A stretch of DNA of 64,000 bases, from the NCBI GenBank assembly GCA_024529925.1, contig JAFEUB010000812.1, positions 526,001-590,000 of the forward strand, written 5' to 3'. The notes below the pieces were generated by a model that saw nothing but the letters and a program-made list of their open reading frames with translations, was not told the origin of the DNA and did not search any database. Positions 1 to 13,800 of the stretch are shown here, one piece after another. How positions within the stretch are numbered: position 1 is the stretch's first letter; every line of letters starts with the position of its first letter. The position numbers and the translations under genes were made by a program. The stretch is from Ophthalmolycus amberensis. Lineage: Eukaryota > Chordata > Actinopteri > Perciformes > Zoarcidae.

Positions 1-290
1 AGTTGGTCCGCTACATCGTCCCATTTCGTAGAACACCCGTTAGCTCGCTCGAGGGAGCTAACCGGTTGGTCGACATTATAAAATGCTCTTTCTAGTTGGT
101 CGACATGGAAGCTAACGCGAGAAGGCGCGACTGCAACTGTACAGACCGATGAGAGAGTCAGCGGTACACCGTGGACAGGGCGGGTCTCATTGGATATGAA
201 TTATGACGCCTTTGCGTGCTCCCGAAAGCTCGGAATTTGTAACGCTGTGTACATGACAGAGGATCTGACTTCTCGACGTGGTTAAAGCAT
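1..290. promoter_or_regulatory. CpG-dense block at the left window edge
   Basis: About 24 CpG dinucleotides in the first 285 bases, far denser than the DNA that follows. The 13-base string AGTTGGTCGACAT occurs at 94-106, with a close copy starting about 65, and a TATAAAA lies at 78-84. It may be the edge of a CpG island promoter, for tns3 or a neighbour outside the window, or a repeat fragment. It is cut off by the window edge. Confidence 0.3.
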
Positions 291-3200
291 TGCTAAATAA
301 AACCAAACAACTGTGAATATGCAAATTACCCGCAATGTGTATTATTTAGTCAAGAGCACAAGAAAACCGACGGTAAATTAATAAGTTAGCCAGTAGTGGA
401 TGAAGTAGCCTACTCAGATCATTATTATATACATATGCTCTGTACCCAGTGGTGGAATGTAATAGATTTAGCAGAAAGTGTTAATTAGTAAAGTATATAG
501 TTACTAATGCAGTCAAATGTAGCGAAGTCAAAAGTAGGCTACAACATTGTATAGTATAATACATATTTTGATATTACAATAAATATAATAAACAGAAGAT
601 CCTCGCGAGAGGTAGTTCTGTCAACTACAGAAGCCACGAAGTACAAGCTTCATTGAGACTTGAAGGCAACATACAGTGCAGCTATACTTTATTATCTGGC
701 TCCACCGGTCACATTTTAAGAGCATGTTTTTAAACCTAGACTAAGAGTATTGTTTAGTTTTATGATGTGATTATATTTCATCTCGAAAATGTATACAATT
801 AAGCGTCCCCGACAACTCGCTGCATAGTTTATTTCTTGTCAATAAGACAACATAGAAGAGTTGTAGTTCGTCCTTTGGCGCCACCTAGTGGGGAAAAGGC
901 CGTATTACGATGGATGGCGACCAGTAATAATTTAGAATCTGCTTATTATTTTACTCGTTACAAGTCAGTGGTGGAAGAAGTATTCAGATCCTTCACTTAA
1001 ACATGCAAAGAGAAACCAGCTGCTTAAAGTTCAATATGTAAACCTGGAGAGGCTCACTCTATCCTGACAGATTCACCAGAGACTCTGGCCCTTTGGATGA
1101 ATTTGCATTATGGTCGAACATATCTGATAAAATCATTGATTATATGAAGTGCAGCCACAAGGTTTTTGATTTTGTGCCTTTTGTTTATGTGGGAGCTTTG
1201 TGTTTGTTTCAATAAAACTGTCTCTTTGGAAACAATGAATCAATAAGGTTTCAAGGATTGTATTTGTCATCGTACGACAGGGTTACACAACAACATTTAG
1301 ATTGTAGTCCCAATTTGATACACGGGAAAGAAAAACAGCAAAAAACTATATTCTATATGGAGGAGGAATTGCGGAGTCTCACAGTCAGAGAAAAGAAGCT
1401 GTTTTGAAGTCTGGTGGTTTGGCAGCTGATACTTCTGTATCTCTCTCCAGACGGCAGCAAGGTGAACAGGTTGTGGCTCGGTGGGTTTTTGTCTTTTATT
1501 ATCATTTGAGCTCTTTGCAGGCTCCTCTTCTCACCAATATCACTGATGAGCTAATAATAATAATAATAACTTTATTGCACTAGATGGGTGCCAATGATGT
1601 TCTGTGTGGTTTTAATGACCCGCTGTATAGAGACACAATAACATATACGATAAAACAAAATACTACAACATAACATATTCATATCATTGTATTGTGAGAT
1701 GATGCTGATTGAATAACTATTTATACAACACATTTTATATGAAGCATATGATGATTAAAAACCCCATCCTAACTATACATTTCCCCAATTTACATAGCCT
1801 ACGGTATTTCTCTACTGTATGGTAATGTGCATCTACAATTGATCATTTTCAGTCTTAGACTTCCTTCTATTAATGTTATTTTTTCTCCTTATGATCCACT
1901 TAAATTATTCACTACATCATATAAAACAGAAAGATTCATTCTGAAAGATTAAACCACCTTTGGACATTAAAGTTTCAGATCTTTGTATGTTGCACCCCCT
2001 GCTGGTCAATGTAACACATTGTCCAAAGTGAACTCTAATGGTAGTTGAACCTGTCAATGTGTTGAGCATCAGCGCAGTAAACAAAATATGTTGACGACAT
2101 ATTTAGGGCAGGTCAAACCTTCTGAAATCTTCTTTGAGGGAACTTTCTGATAAGGTTACAACAGAGAGCATCTATATCCTCTGATTGATAATAAAATAAA
2201 TAGTTGCTTAAAGTATTATTGTTGACTCATTACTGAGTAATTCATTAATAACTTTTTTTTTTCACCCGTGTTGGTTAAAAAAACGTACAACAGACTCATT
2301 GAAACAAGCCTCAGACAATAAGATGCACCCAAATGTAAATAGCGTTTGCATGAATTATTTTCACAGGTAAGTGCTTGATCAATGATCAGCCAAATATTCA
2401 CATCCACTTAATTTCTAGTCGATGTAGCCCGAAGTCACAGGAGACATTTTGACAGGCCACAGGAGGAAAATCAAAGGTTTGAATCATAAAAACAATGATG
2501 GTTGAACTCCTTTTTAGCTGCTTTGGTCTCAGGGTTTTGTTGTGCCTGCTGGCTCCTGCCACACTGTCATGGCTTACCGGAACACCTGAATAGTTAAGAG
2601 TAACATCTGTGCTTGATAAGTGAAAATACCTGCTGTTAAAAAGGCCTACCTGCCTGATCTGAATCATTATACTATACACCTCAAATACTCAGGACATCAT
2701 TTTGACCTGGTCAAGCACTAGAGGCAGCAGCATACACATCAGCACCATGAAGCTTTTCTCAGTTGATGTCTCAGTTAATCTGCTGTTAATATGAGAGGGG
2801 GCACCACATTAAAGTTGACATACAGCCCTTGACCTCTAGATGGCAGCAGGACAACAAGTATGTGAGGTCCATTATGCTCAAGCCTTTGTTATTCTCATAG
2901 TTCACGTTCAATTAACAGGGCATACAATTAATCACTGCGCAGTTTTGTTTTTCAAAGGCAAAATTCAGGGTCCCATGGGAGAAGAGTCAGCCCCAAACTG
3001 TGTTTTTATTTTTATTTTAAATAATGAGAGAATTACAAAGAATTTGTATCATTTGAGTAGGCCCATTGAATGCACAGTAGACCAAGTGTATTAGCAGGCA
3101 ACAACAAGCTGCTTTAAGCTAAATAAAAGTAGAAACAAGACAATATGTTTCCGGTCGGCTACAAGTCATGCATTCAAGATGGATAGATGGATAGATATAG

Positions 3201-3780
3201 ATAGAGATAGTTTACTGTTTGTCCTCAAGTAGTCCAAGTAAGACATACAATATTATACAAAGACCGGATTTATTGCAACTTAACAGGAGGTTTCTTATCT
3301 GCAACTTAAAAGTACAATTTACACAAAGTATTAAAAGTAAAAATATTATTGTGCAGATTAACAGTGTAAGTTGCACTGTAGTGGGTCATGGCGAAGCTAT
3401 TTCAAACTATTTCATTTGTAGTTGAATCCCAAACAATGCCTCATATATTATTTTTTGTTGGCACAAAATCTTAGTCGATGTAAAGAGTAAATTTCTCATG
3501 AAGTAGAAGTATAAAGTAGCAGATCATGGAAATAATCAAGTGCAATTTTCTCTAATTTGTACTTGAGTATCCTCGATGAGTAAATGTGCTTTGTTCACAT
3601 TGCACTGCTAGTTAGCACACTGATACAACAAATCTTTGGTATGATTCAAAGTAGTTTCTCTCCCTTAATTAATGGATCAGGGGTTGGAGTGTCCTTGACA
3701 TAAAACAGTTCATAAAATCTTTGTGTTTCTATGCTTCCATGGAGCACAGATAAAGTAGAGACCTCTCTGTTTATTCAGCC
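290..3780. other. Upstream non-coding DNA
   Basis: AT-rich, with no exon I can support. Contains repeat fragments near 438-545, 966-1010 and 3290-3600, a (GATA)-like tract at 3180-3209, an AAT tract at 1551-1569, and a CTCF-like motif at 878-891. Confidence 0.6.
966..1010 (+). repeat. CAGTGGTGGA-type element end
   Basis: CAGTGGTGGAAGAAGTATTC followed by AGATCCTTCACTTAAAC. The mirror image of the right end at 60175-60240. Confidence 0.5.
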
Positions 3781-3894
3781 ATATATGCTCATTGTTTTTA
3801 AGAGAGACGTGTCAGTGTGTTGTAACCGCCTTAGTCTTTGTCGATTTCTCATGCACATGCTGTCACATTGCAGTCCAACAGAGGGCAAAGTGCA

Positions 3895-4060
3895 AGCTGC
3901 ACTGTGACTTTATAGTTCAGCCTGCTCTCTCTCTCTTGCTCTCTTTCTCCTCCTCCCTCCCCCTGTCAAGTCTCCACCTTGTTTTCTATACCAGTCAGAC
4001 TTTCACTCACCAGGCGACATATTTGCTGTGAATTTCTTGTTTATTGCAACATCAGTAAAG
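3895..4060 (+). promoter_or_regulatory. tns3: Candidate tns3 5' non-coding first exon and promoter
   Basis: The coding start exon begins with a splice acceptor, so an upstream non-coding exon is expected. The best donor I see in the upstream 7 kb is AAAG|GTAAGACC at 4060/4061. It is preceded by a TTTATAG box at about 3908 and a long CT-rich tract (3923-3966) of the kind found at polypyrimidine initiators. Start and use are inferred. Confidence 0.33.
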
Positions 4061-7027
4061 GTAAGACCCCTTCCTGTTGTCTAAAATGTTTATTTTTTGA
4101 TTTAAAGTAATTAACAGCAATTGTTAATCCACTGAAGCTTCCCACTATTTCAGCATGGCCAGTTCACTGTTCATTCATGTGCGGCAAACTGGACATATTG
4201 CTTCTCCCTCCTTGAATGTTGACGGGCACTGATGCAAGTCCAAATCTGATTCTAGACCACCACTTTCAGTAAACAAAGGGGACATGTGACGGGTGGTAAA
4301 TCTCTGGGGGATTATTGGTAAAAAGTGCCTCTCTGCAGATGCAGTACGAGGGGGAGATTAGCCTACTGACACATTAAGACACTGAGCCCCAGGAGACGTG
4401 TTTCCACTGGGATTCAGGCCATTTTAAGAGGCCATTTAATCTCGCAGTAAGTCTTAAAAGCCTACTTTTCTCAGGTCAAGTGAAAAACCCTGCCGGTGGG
4501 GATGTGATAATCCCATTTATTACTAATGCAAATGAACTTGCCTTGAATCAAGTGACATGGATTTGATACTAATTAGATGGACTTCTAATTGATTGAGATA
4601 TCCTTTGAAACAAGTCGAATAAAATTAAATGACATCATCCCGTTGGCGGATTTAAGTCAATGTATGAATTAACAAATAACTAAAAAGTCTATGTTGGGAT
4701 CAAAGGAACTAAAGGGAGATTAGTTATGCTCTAATAAAAAGCCTTTAGGGAAGCGGGGGAAAGCAGAGACGGAGAGGATCTAAATGGAGAAGAAACTAGT
4801 GAATGACACAATCGCTGGTCACAGTGAGGTGTTGCTGTCAGCTTTCTGTTCTGGTATTCTGCTGACACTTTCCATTTCAAAGAATCTGTCGGTTGAACTA
4901 CAGACACTCGGATGGCTCCATTCCTGCTGCATTTGAGAAGGCAGAGGATGTTTGTTATACTGTCAAAAAAGAAAGAAACAAAGATGGCTCATCCATTTCA
5001 GAATGCCTTCCTTTAAAATGGGAAATAGAGACTATAATTAGAGTTCAAGCTCAAGGACATTACTGAGCAGTTCTCCCTATAGCAACGTGTGTGTGTGTGT
5101 ATATATGTGTGGTTGAGTCACTCACTTCCGTTTGTTTTTGGTTCCTCAGGCAGAGCTGACAAATTTAGATTGCAGCAAGTCTAAAAATGTTGAGAAAACA
5201 GAGCAGAAATACATAATTGGAGAGTAGTCAGTCATTAAGATTGTTTGCCCAACCCTGTCAACCGTTTCAGCCAGGACACGTCATACACTCTCAGACACAG
5301 AGTGAGGAGTACGTGTTTGTATCGTGTTTGTATTGGATCAGGTCTTTGTCATAGCACTTGTCATTGCTCTTTTTTAAGTCACTTTCTTTTTCTTCCAAAA
5401 CCAAAAGAAATAAGGGAACATGAAAAAGAAAAATAGCACAGTGATTCACTGCCTATTCCACAAAGAGTAGACCATTGTTTGTACGTTTTGGTGACATGGG
5501 GTACGCTACTGCATTTGTAACTTTAAAGGTACAAATTGGGGATATGAAATAGAGGGTTAGTACTTGTACAAGCTACTACCCCAGTGATGCGTATTTGTTC
5601 TCCAATATGTACACTTCTGCTGTATGCCTCCTTCTGAGAATGTTGGTTACCTGCTCAGTTAAATGAAAGAAAAACAATTTAATTCAACTTAATTGTATAT
5701 TGTAAAAAAAAACCCTCTTCTTTGGAATTGGGATCAATAATTCGCTCCGTTCAGACCTCATGATCCGGTTCTGATGATGTCATGTTAAGTTTTAGACATT
5801 TGACCACCCTGACCATAGTACAAATGACACTATTTGGTTTAGTGTATACTCTGTCAGCGGCCAACATGATGAATCTGCCTACATGAAAGAATAACAGTGG
5901 AGCGGAACAGAAAAGGAGGTGACAGGATTGAACCTGATCATTCATGCTGCAGTGGTTCCCAGTAGGTTATTCTTGTACCGTTGCTCTGGTGAAAACGGTT
6001 GTGTGTAATTGTGCTGGTCCATATCCTAAGACAAAGCCCAGAACTATGCACTCCATGGTTCACAGAAGAATACAGCAGGATATCACATTCTTTAGGACTT
6101 TAGGTCACATATGGTCAAAATAACAGTGACCTAAAGGTACTCTTAATTATGTGATGTCAATGTCAGGCCACATTTTCATATGGGGTTTTAAAGAACAGGT
6201 AGATTGTAGGGATTATTCTATAATACTAAGATGTTCCCAGACAAATTTCCCAAAATGTCAAACTATTCCTTCAAGATTTGGGCCTTAATTTGTGTTAAAA
6301 CAGTGACTTTGAGTTACTAATAATAACATTAATTTGCTAGCTGTATGTAAAATTCAGCTTTTCCTCACGTTGAAACAAGTTTCGCAAGAATGACTCAATT
6401 TGTATCAATGCTGTCGTTGATAAAATGATCAATTTTAAGGTCTTAGAAATCTTTCCAGCTCCTTTAACCTAATCACAGATAATAACCTTATCATGAGTAA
6501 AGAAGCAGAACTTAGTTCGTAGTTGGAACTTCATAGAAGTGATTTAGAGAATAACTTTGGAGATAGAGCCTCTCCCTTTGTTCTAATTATAGGACCGTCA
6601 ATGCATAATACTAAAAATAAACCTTCAGGAAACATCAAAGTCATGTGAATAACTCACATTGTTATCATTCTACAGTCATGGTGTTGTGTCCTTATCACAG
6701 TCTGTGTTTTAGTTGATGGTGATGAGCAATGAGATTATCTGGTGTTTCTTCTGTGACTCATCGTCACCTCTGATCCGGTCACAAGCGATAAAGAAGGTTT
6801 CCAGTGACTCAGCCTTTCGCTCAGCTCCTTGTTCTTTTGGCCTTGACCCCACTTTGTTTGAGCATCGCATCCCGTAAAAGTAGGATTACTAAGGCTGACC
6901 GGGTTTGAACTCGCATACAGTATCTGTGTGGGCCAAAGATATTTAACATCTGCTGACCTGCAGAGAAAATTCTCACTTCCCCTGTGACTTTCATTCTTAC
7001 ACACCCTGCACGTCACTTCCCGTATAG
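4061..7027. other. Upstream non-coding DNA, probable 5' UTR intron
   Basis: No coding signal. If the donor at 4061 is used, this is a 2967-bp intron ending at the AG at 7026-7027. Holds a short GT tract at about 5087-5100 and no other clear structure. Confidence 0.5.
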
Positions 7028-7052
7028 GCTGCCCATATGACCGAGATCAGTC
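7028..7052 (+). other. tns3: tns3 5' untranslated part of the first coding exon
   Basis: An acceptor AG at 7026-7027 after a pyrimidine-leaning tract suggests that the exon carrying the start codon is itself spliced to an upstream non-coding exon. The start codon at 7053 has G at -3 and G at +4, a good Kozak context. An out-of-frame ATG lies 16 bases upstream at 7037. Confidence 0.5.
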
Positions 7053-7202
7053 ATGGAGGAACAGCAGCGAATCGATCTGACTTACATCACCGAACGCATC
7101 ATCACCATATTCTGCCCTCCTGGATGTCCAGAGAAGATCTACCTGCAGAACCTGCAGGAGATTATTCTCATGCTGCAGTCCAAGCATGGACACCACTACA
7201 TG
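7053..7202 (+). CDS. tns3: tns3 coding exon 1 (residues 1-50, phosphatase domain start)
   Basis: Begins MEEQQRIDLTYITERI, close to the recalled N-terminus of vertebrate tensin-3, and runs through the helical part of the PTEN-like domain to SKHGHHYM. The donor is GTGAGC at 7203 and the exon ends in phase 0. Confidence 0.95.
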
Positions 7203-7809
7203 GTGAGCTGGAACACACAAAGAGCTGGAAGAAACACTCAGATCCTGAGTAAAAATAGCAATACCACAGCGGAGAAGAATCACCGAATCAATATGTCTTG
7301 ATTTGCAATTTCTTAATTTGTCCTTCCTCCTTCAGCTCATCAACCTCTCACAGAAAAACAAAACTCTCACCCAAATGAACCACAAGGTAATGATGACACT
7401 CCTGACTACCTATTTGAGAGGTAATGTGTTGAAGTGTATATGTGTGTTACAGTGTGTGTGGTTTGTCTGTCAGGTTTTGGACACAGGTTGGGTGGATCTC
7501 CTGGCCCCTGACCTGGATCACATCTTTAGCGTGTGCACGACAATGAAGAACTGGCTGCAAACACATCCGAAGCACGTCCTGGTGTTACACTGCAGGGTAA
7601 CACGTCACTGGTTTCCTCTGCACACACTGACACTGACATCGTTTTTTTTAAATCAATCTATCGGTGAAAATGTTAAGTTCATTTATCCTGATTCTGCGGT
7701 TGGACTCCACAGGGATGTAAAGGCCGGCTCGGAGTTCTGGTGGCTTCTTACATCCACTTCAGCAACATGTCAGCCAGGTAACACTGATGCCATGTGAATC
7801 CATTCAAAT

Positions 7810-7843
<34 letters not shown>

Positions 7844-10800
7844 TCACCGGAGATGATGACGTAACCATTTACAATATGTAAATGATGTCAATGCTGACTA
7901 GTCTGCTACTAATCATCCAGATCTGTCAACATCAATATTGCATTTAAATTTGGCACAGATATTTGGGGTTCCCAAAGGATGAATGTGAAAGCGACTGTCT
8001 ATTGTTGGACATACTGTATTTGCAGATCAAAGAGCGCTGACAGAACAATAGAGTGACCAGAGGCTGATTCACTGCATGTCTCCAACAGCCAAAGGGCAGG
8101 AACAGGACGGCTGATTGAGGAGACTTTGTACTAGACTGTTATTTGATTTTCGGGCCGGGATCCTGTTGCCGCTGGACACGAGCAAATTTATTGACTCTTG
8201 ATTTACCTGCATGACAGAGTCTGGGCCTAGAAGACACAACATTTTTCACATTCGGTGGAAAGCATTTTTGGAGCAAACATTACAGCCTTTGTGGTTTATG
8301 TGGCTGCATGTTTTCTATTTTATGGTTTAAATGTGAGTTATAAAAAGTTATTAACATCCTCTTTTGCATGTCTAAGCGTGGGATGATGGGATAGGTTAGT
8401 TCGACGCAAATCAATATCCACTGAAAATGCCGAATAAAGAGGAAGATGAGGTTGGTTTCTGCACTGTTGGCGTGCTTGTGTACTGTTCATGGCTGACTCA
8501 TTGATGACAAATGTCTGATTGTGACCATTGTCCCTCTATGTGCTTTGTGTGAGCGAGTGCAGGTATGCAAAGTTGTATACAACTGAGTGAAGTCTGATTG
8601 TCGGTTGGGGCTGACAGGCTTTGAAAATTAAAACAAAATCTGAGTGTGAAGTCTAAAAGAAGTGAGTTTACCAGACTTGTAGCCCGCTGAGGGTAGTGGC
8701 TCAAGGCTACAGTAGCTGCTGCTGGGATAACACACACACATCTCTGAGCTGTCAGACGTTGAGTTGCATTGTGGGTAATATATATTCATTTTTCAAGGAA
8801 GAAGAAAATGCAATGCAAAACAGATTTTCCCCAAATTTAAGCTGACATATTTGGTGCTACGAATCGAGATAATTCTGTGGTTGAGAAAACAATATCACCA
8901 CAGGGTCTATTTACGGTAGTATGTTCTAGAGCTTTCAATCACACCACATGATCTTCATCTCTGTGGGTGTGGCTGCACAGCATGAGTTTTTGCTGAGTGG
9001 CCCACCAGAGGCAGGCATCTCAGAGATAGATATCTCAAAACCCTCGGCACATAAAAATCGAAATATCTGCATCGGTTAGATACGACTTCAGGTACGTTTA
9101 GGTGAACTGAGGAGTGTGAAATGCATCACCATCTGAATATATGCCTCTCTCTCAGTGCAGAACTTTCTCTCGACCACTTTGCCATGAGGAGGTTCTACAA
9201 TGACAAACTGTCGGCTCTGATGACCCCCTCGCAAAAACGGTAAGAACAGGGTCTGTTGAGCAGGACCACTGCAGGTCAAAGGTGAGCTCTGGTTCAGGCC
9301 TCGGCCTCTGATCTTCGGTGTAGGCCGAGGAATCCGATGTGACTGTTGACCTCAGGGTGAAGGGTCACTAATCACCTGATTTATCCCCTTGTGAAATAGT
9401 TACGATAATAAAGCTACAATAAGGTATAAAACAAGGAGAATGACTCAATGAACACTTTTATCCAGTCACAACAGCATGCATGTGTTTCTCTGTGCTCTCC
9501 AGGTATGTGTGGATGCTGGGAAGCATGTTGAAGGGCGGACTGAGGATGTGTCCCTCGCCGTCTTTCCTCCTGTGTGTTGTTCTGCACGGTCTTCCCAAAA
9601 TACGACCAGATGGAGGTAAGCAGATGTCTGAACTGAATAAGAGGAAGCAAATAGCAGAAGCTGGCCGTTGTACAAGCCCCCTACGGAATACACTGTATTC
9701 TTATTTACATCTTACTGAGGAAGAAAAAGGAAAGCTTAAAAGGTAAAACCTGTGACGTCCAAAAGTCGTCTAAATCAAGTCAAAGTCTCAAACAGCTCTG
9801 CTTTCATGACATGCTTCTTGAACAATGCTGAACATTTTCTTTTTCAAGTGAACGCCATCTTTTGTGATGAAAGTCTTCCTTTTCCCAGCATGTAGTCTCT
9901 TCCTGAGAGTCTACCAGAGTCTACAAGCTGTTTGCACATCAGCAGTCTAGTAAGAAACCACATCAGATCACATTGTAATCTCCTAACATGGCAGGATGTT
10001 ATTCAGAACAGAATATAGTGTGTAATGTGTGTTTGTATCACTCTCAGCCATGTTAATGCAGCCCAGACAGACCGCCTCTACTTTGTGCTCCAGCCAGCTC
10101 AGCTGCTCAAAGGGGACATCATGGTGAGTGGCAATGTTTTCTTTCGATCCTTTAGGTTTATATATAAAGGTATTGTTTTGTACTGCAGTATCAGGAACAA
10201 ATTGTAAAATGTTTATTATGAGGAACCATTAGAAGCCAACCTTGCAGAAATCCTATTTTACTTGCCTTTTTTGCGAATTTATCGATTATATTTCTGATGT
10301 ATGTATTAAGGAAAATTAATATATATTTAAAAGAAAAGCTTGCCTATTTACAAATTTCACATTTGTTAATGTTCAGCTGACACTGGTTAAAAGACCCTCT
10401 AGTGTACGATAGAAATTAATTGGAATTAATTAATTTGAAGTGTACCAAAAATATGTCTCTTTCTTTCTATAATTTGCATCAAATTGCACAATTCTTTCCA
10501 GGAAAATTCTTAGAAATTATGTAATTCCGAAATGTCGGACCTGTAAAATTGTAAAGTCTTATATGTTTAAAATGTATTTAAAAAATATGACAAAATAAAT
10601 CACAAATATTAAAGACATAAATACTAACTAATTCAAAATGAATAAAATAAAGCATTAGTTCCCATTCATCAACCTAAATTGACAGGAAGTGGTTATTTAC
10701 TGGCCTCTTATTTAGCGTTAATGACGATGCAACAGAAAGCCATTGTTCTCAGTGAATCTGATTAGAGCAGCACAAGACGTGTGTCATCTTCTGTCTGATT

Positions 10801-13800
10801 TCAGGTGGTTTGTTATGATAAAAACAGCCAGTCAGCCAGCCGTCAGGTCGTCTTCCGTCTCCAGTTTCATACGGGCCTCGTACTCGGACACACCCTCACT
10901 TTCTGTAAGGCCGACCTGGACTGTGCCAGTGAAGGTATTTATAAGCTGCACACTGTTGTTTCAGCCACTATCACACTCTGCAGCAATATCCATCTCAATC
11001 AGTAACTAATAACTCCTTCAGTCTTCTTCCAATGTAAATAACACCTATCAGAACTAACCTTGAACCCTGTATCAGCTGTGCTGGTGTGCAGCTGTGAAAT
11101 ACACATGGAAATAATGTCCAGTGTGCAAAGTTTAGTGTCCAGCTGTCTGATTTTGTTATTATTCCAGATGCCCGGTTCCCAGAAGATGGAAAAGTGGAGC
11201 TGTTGCTTTCCGACAGCCCTGAAAAGATTACAGGTACACTTCTTCTGAAGCAGTAAACTAAAGGCACCAGCACACACGGCTACAGTAAACTGGATAACAG
11301 AACCTTGAAAACATATGTCGGTGAAATGTGTTTCAGGGGTTTTTCAGAGGTTTTGCCAAGCTTTATTAATCCAGTATCCACTATATATTGGTCCAAGCTT
11401 TCATACTTTTATTGTTATTCAAAAGAAACACGATAAAAAGTCTGCCGCTATAAGGCTCTGTTTAGCAGGTGTACACCATATGTACTATCTTAGCTTAGCG
11501 TGTTTGCTTGTTAACATTTAATAATTAGCATAGTACCCAAAAGACAGCTGAGGCTGATGGGGAATGTCATTGGTTTTGCAGGTATTTAGTCATCAATCAA
11601 AGCATTGGATAAATATTTTGACCTCATTGTGGCGCTATGGGAAAAGTCAGGGAAGCCGTTATGATTCATCCTCTGGGGACAATGAATGTGTGAACCAAAT
11701 GTCATGGAAATAGTTCTGATATTTTAATGGGGGTCAGAAACCGTGGGCCGACAGACCCGAAAAAATAAAGTTATCCAGTAATTTAGGAGGTTTTGTTTAT
11801 TCGCCTGTCATCTTGTCTGACCCCGTCGTTGGGAACCACTGCTCAAACTGACACATCCAAACACCTGGACACCCAGAACACACTCACACATGCACAAAAA
11901 ACCCCTCATCCACACACATGAATGAATGAATAACACAACCATCAAGTTTAACAAACAGTCACCCAGGTGGGGGCAGTGTTGGACATCGGGAGGAGGGCAC
12001 GACAGCCAAACTGGCACTCAGCGCTCACAATCACACTCCTCGCCTCTCAACAGGAAGCAATATGAGGAGTTATCACACACACACATCTGACAGGAATTCT
12101 GACTGGAGATACTGTACACGCTAAAACACAGAGGCGGGCAAAACCAGGACACACACACACGCACATGCAAGACACCGACATTGAGCAAAACCAGAATTAA
12201 AGCTCACACTATTTCTTAAATCAAACTTCAAATGAGCTCTGGTGTGTGCCGTTGCTGTTTAACTGACTCCTGACCAGGACTGCCTCTTTGTCTGCTGCTC
12301 TGTTTGTCATTTCCATGTGCAGGCAGAGAGCTGTGGGGCAACGGACGCTGTGTGACGGTGGACTATGACACCTTAGACCCTTTGGTTAGACGAGATTCAT
12401 ACCAAGACACGGCTTCTCTTGAGACAGGTGAGCCGCATTCTAATGTTTTCTCATTAGATAACGTTTTTATTCCTTTTCTTTCACTTTCTCTTCCTGTTGT
12501 TCTCGATTCCCGTTGTGTCTCTGGTTTAATTATTAGACAGGATTCAACAGCAAAGCACTACCTTTGAAGACACAGCACATGATGGGAGGTAAATGAACGT
12601 GTCTGCTCTGCTCTTACACAATGGTGACCTTTACTCTGTTCCCATGGTGGCATTAGGTAAACTAGAATGCCAATCCAGGGCTGCTTAGTTTTGACTTTTA
12701 GAAGTTTTACCTCCTTCACCACTAATGATTTGGCCTCCATCAATTCCTGACAGGCTTGTCTGGTTCTTTAACTAATAAGCGCTCTCCTCGGTTGACTGCT
12801 GCCTTTGGCGGCCAGAAAGGAGAGCGGTGAGAGTCAACTGAAACAGTACAGCTGTGAGCCGGACTGACAAACACCGCTTTAACTATACACATGATTTCCA
12901 GTAAATGGTGTAAAACATGGAAAATCACGGGCATAGTTCTGCAATGATCCTCCTACTAATCTGTTTTTATACAATGGATCAAAAGTCTGCATGTAATGTA
13001 ACATCAGTTGGTCTCAGAGTTGAGTCTGAACGAGAGAGAACTAGATCAGCTGAGAGCGCAGGCTTCCGCCAAGGCCATGCCCTATCTTGCACTGTTAATA
13101 AAAGTGAAAAAAATAATTAGTTTCCACCCCGTGATTCGTATCCGCTCCACAGAAACAAACAAACAAAAAAACACATTCAGAAGGGCACAACCCCTTCAGT
13201 GAAAGAAGAGCAAAGAACAGCGCTGGAGGCTTTTCTCGATGGAAAAGATGTTTTTGCTCCTCTCCCTACTCACTTCAGCAAGCGTTTGATTGACAGATGG
13301 TTCATCCAGTCACCTGCCAAGTATTGTTTTTGAAAGTGACTGCCCTTTTCCAAACAGTCTCCAATGACAGCTTCGGAGATGGTTCAGTGTAGCAATCCAT
13401 CTGGCGGTCAGGTTAGGTGGGGACCAAAATGGAGCAAAAAGAAGATTGAACAATGGACATAAATTCATCAGGTTGACACAAACACCACCAGGTGCATGTG
13501 GAAGTTGGCAGCTGTTTGCTAACATGTTAATCTTAAAAACTTTGAGAGATGATTTGTCAAAGTTAAGTGTTTTTTCCCCCAGTTTTTCCTCCCGAAAGTT
13601 GCCAAAATACATCAGTTAATGTATCTCCGGCTGCTCTCCAGAAGTCGTATTCCTCTGCGGGTGCAGATCCAGTCTGGGAGATGGTCTGTTTAGACTCTGC
13701 TCTTGGCTGTGGTCAGTGCTGTGGGTAATTGTCTGGTCATCAGAGTGACAGTTTACAACTGTTGTGGTCATGACTGTTCCTGGGAATGGCCGTAAATGAC

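Larger units (their letters stand above)
7037..7511 (+). other. Overlapping upstream ORF in the tns3 mRNA
   Basis: An ATG at 7037 lies within the same exon as the tns3 start but in another frame. Followed through the exon 1-2 and exon 2-3 junctions it stays open for 84 codons and stops at the TGA at 7509-7511 in exon 3. Its context is weak (C at -3, A at +4), so most ribosomes would be expected to scan past. It could lower tensin-3 translation, or have no effect if the transcript starts downstream of it. Confidence 0.4.

Noticed and set aside
6895..6920. GGGTTTGAACTCGC resembling a tRNA T-arm
   Set aside because: No matching acceptor, D-arm or anticodon arm at the right spacing, so no tRNA or tRNA-derived SINE is claimed.
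7047..7283. A 78-codon open frame on the minus strand opposite tns3 exon 1
   Set aside because: It is the complement of a conserved exon and runs across a splice site; no family resemblance.
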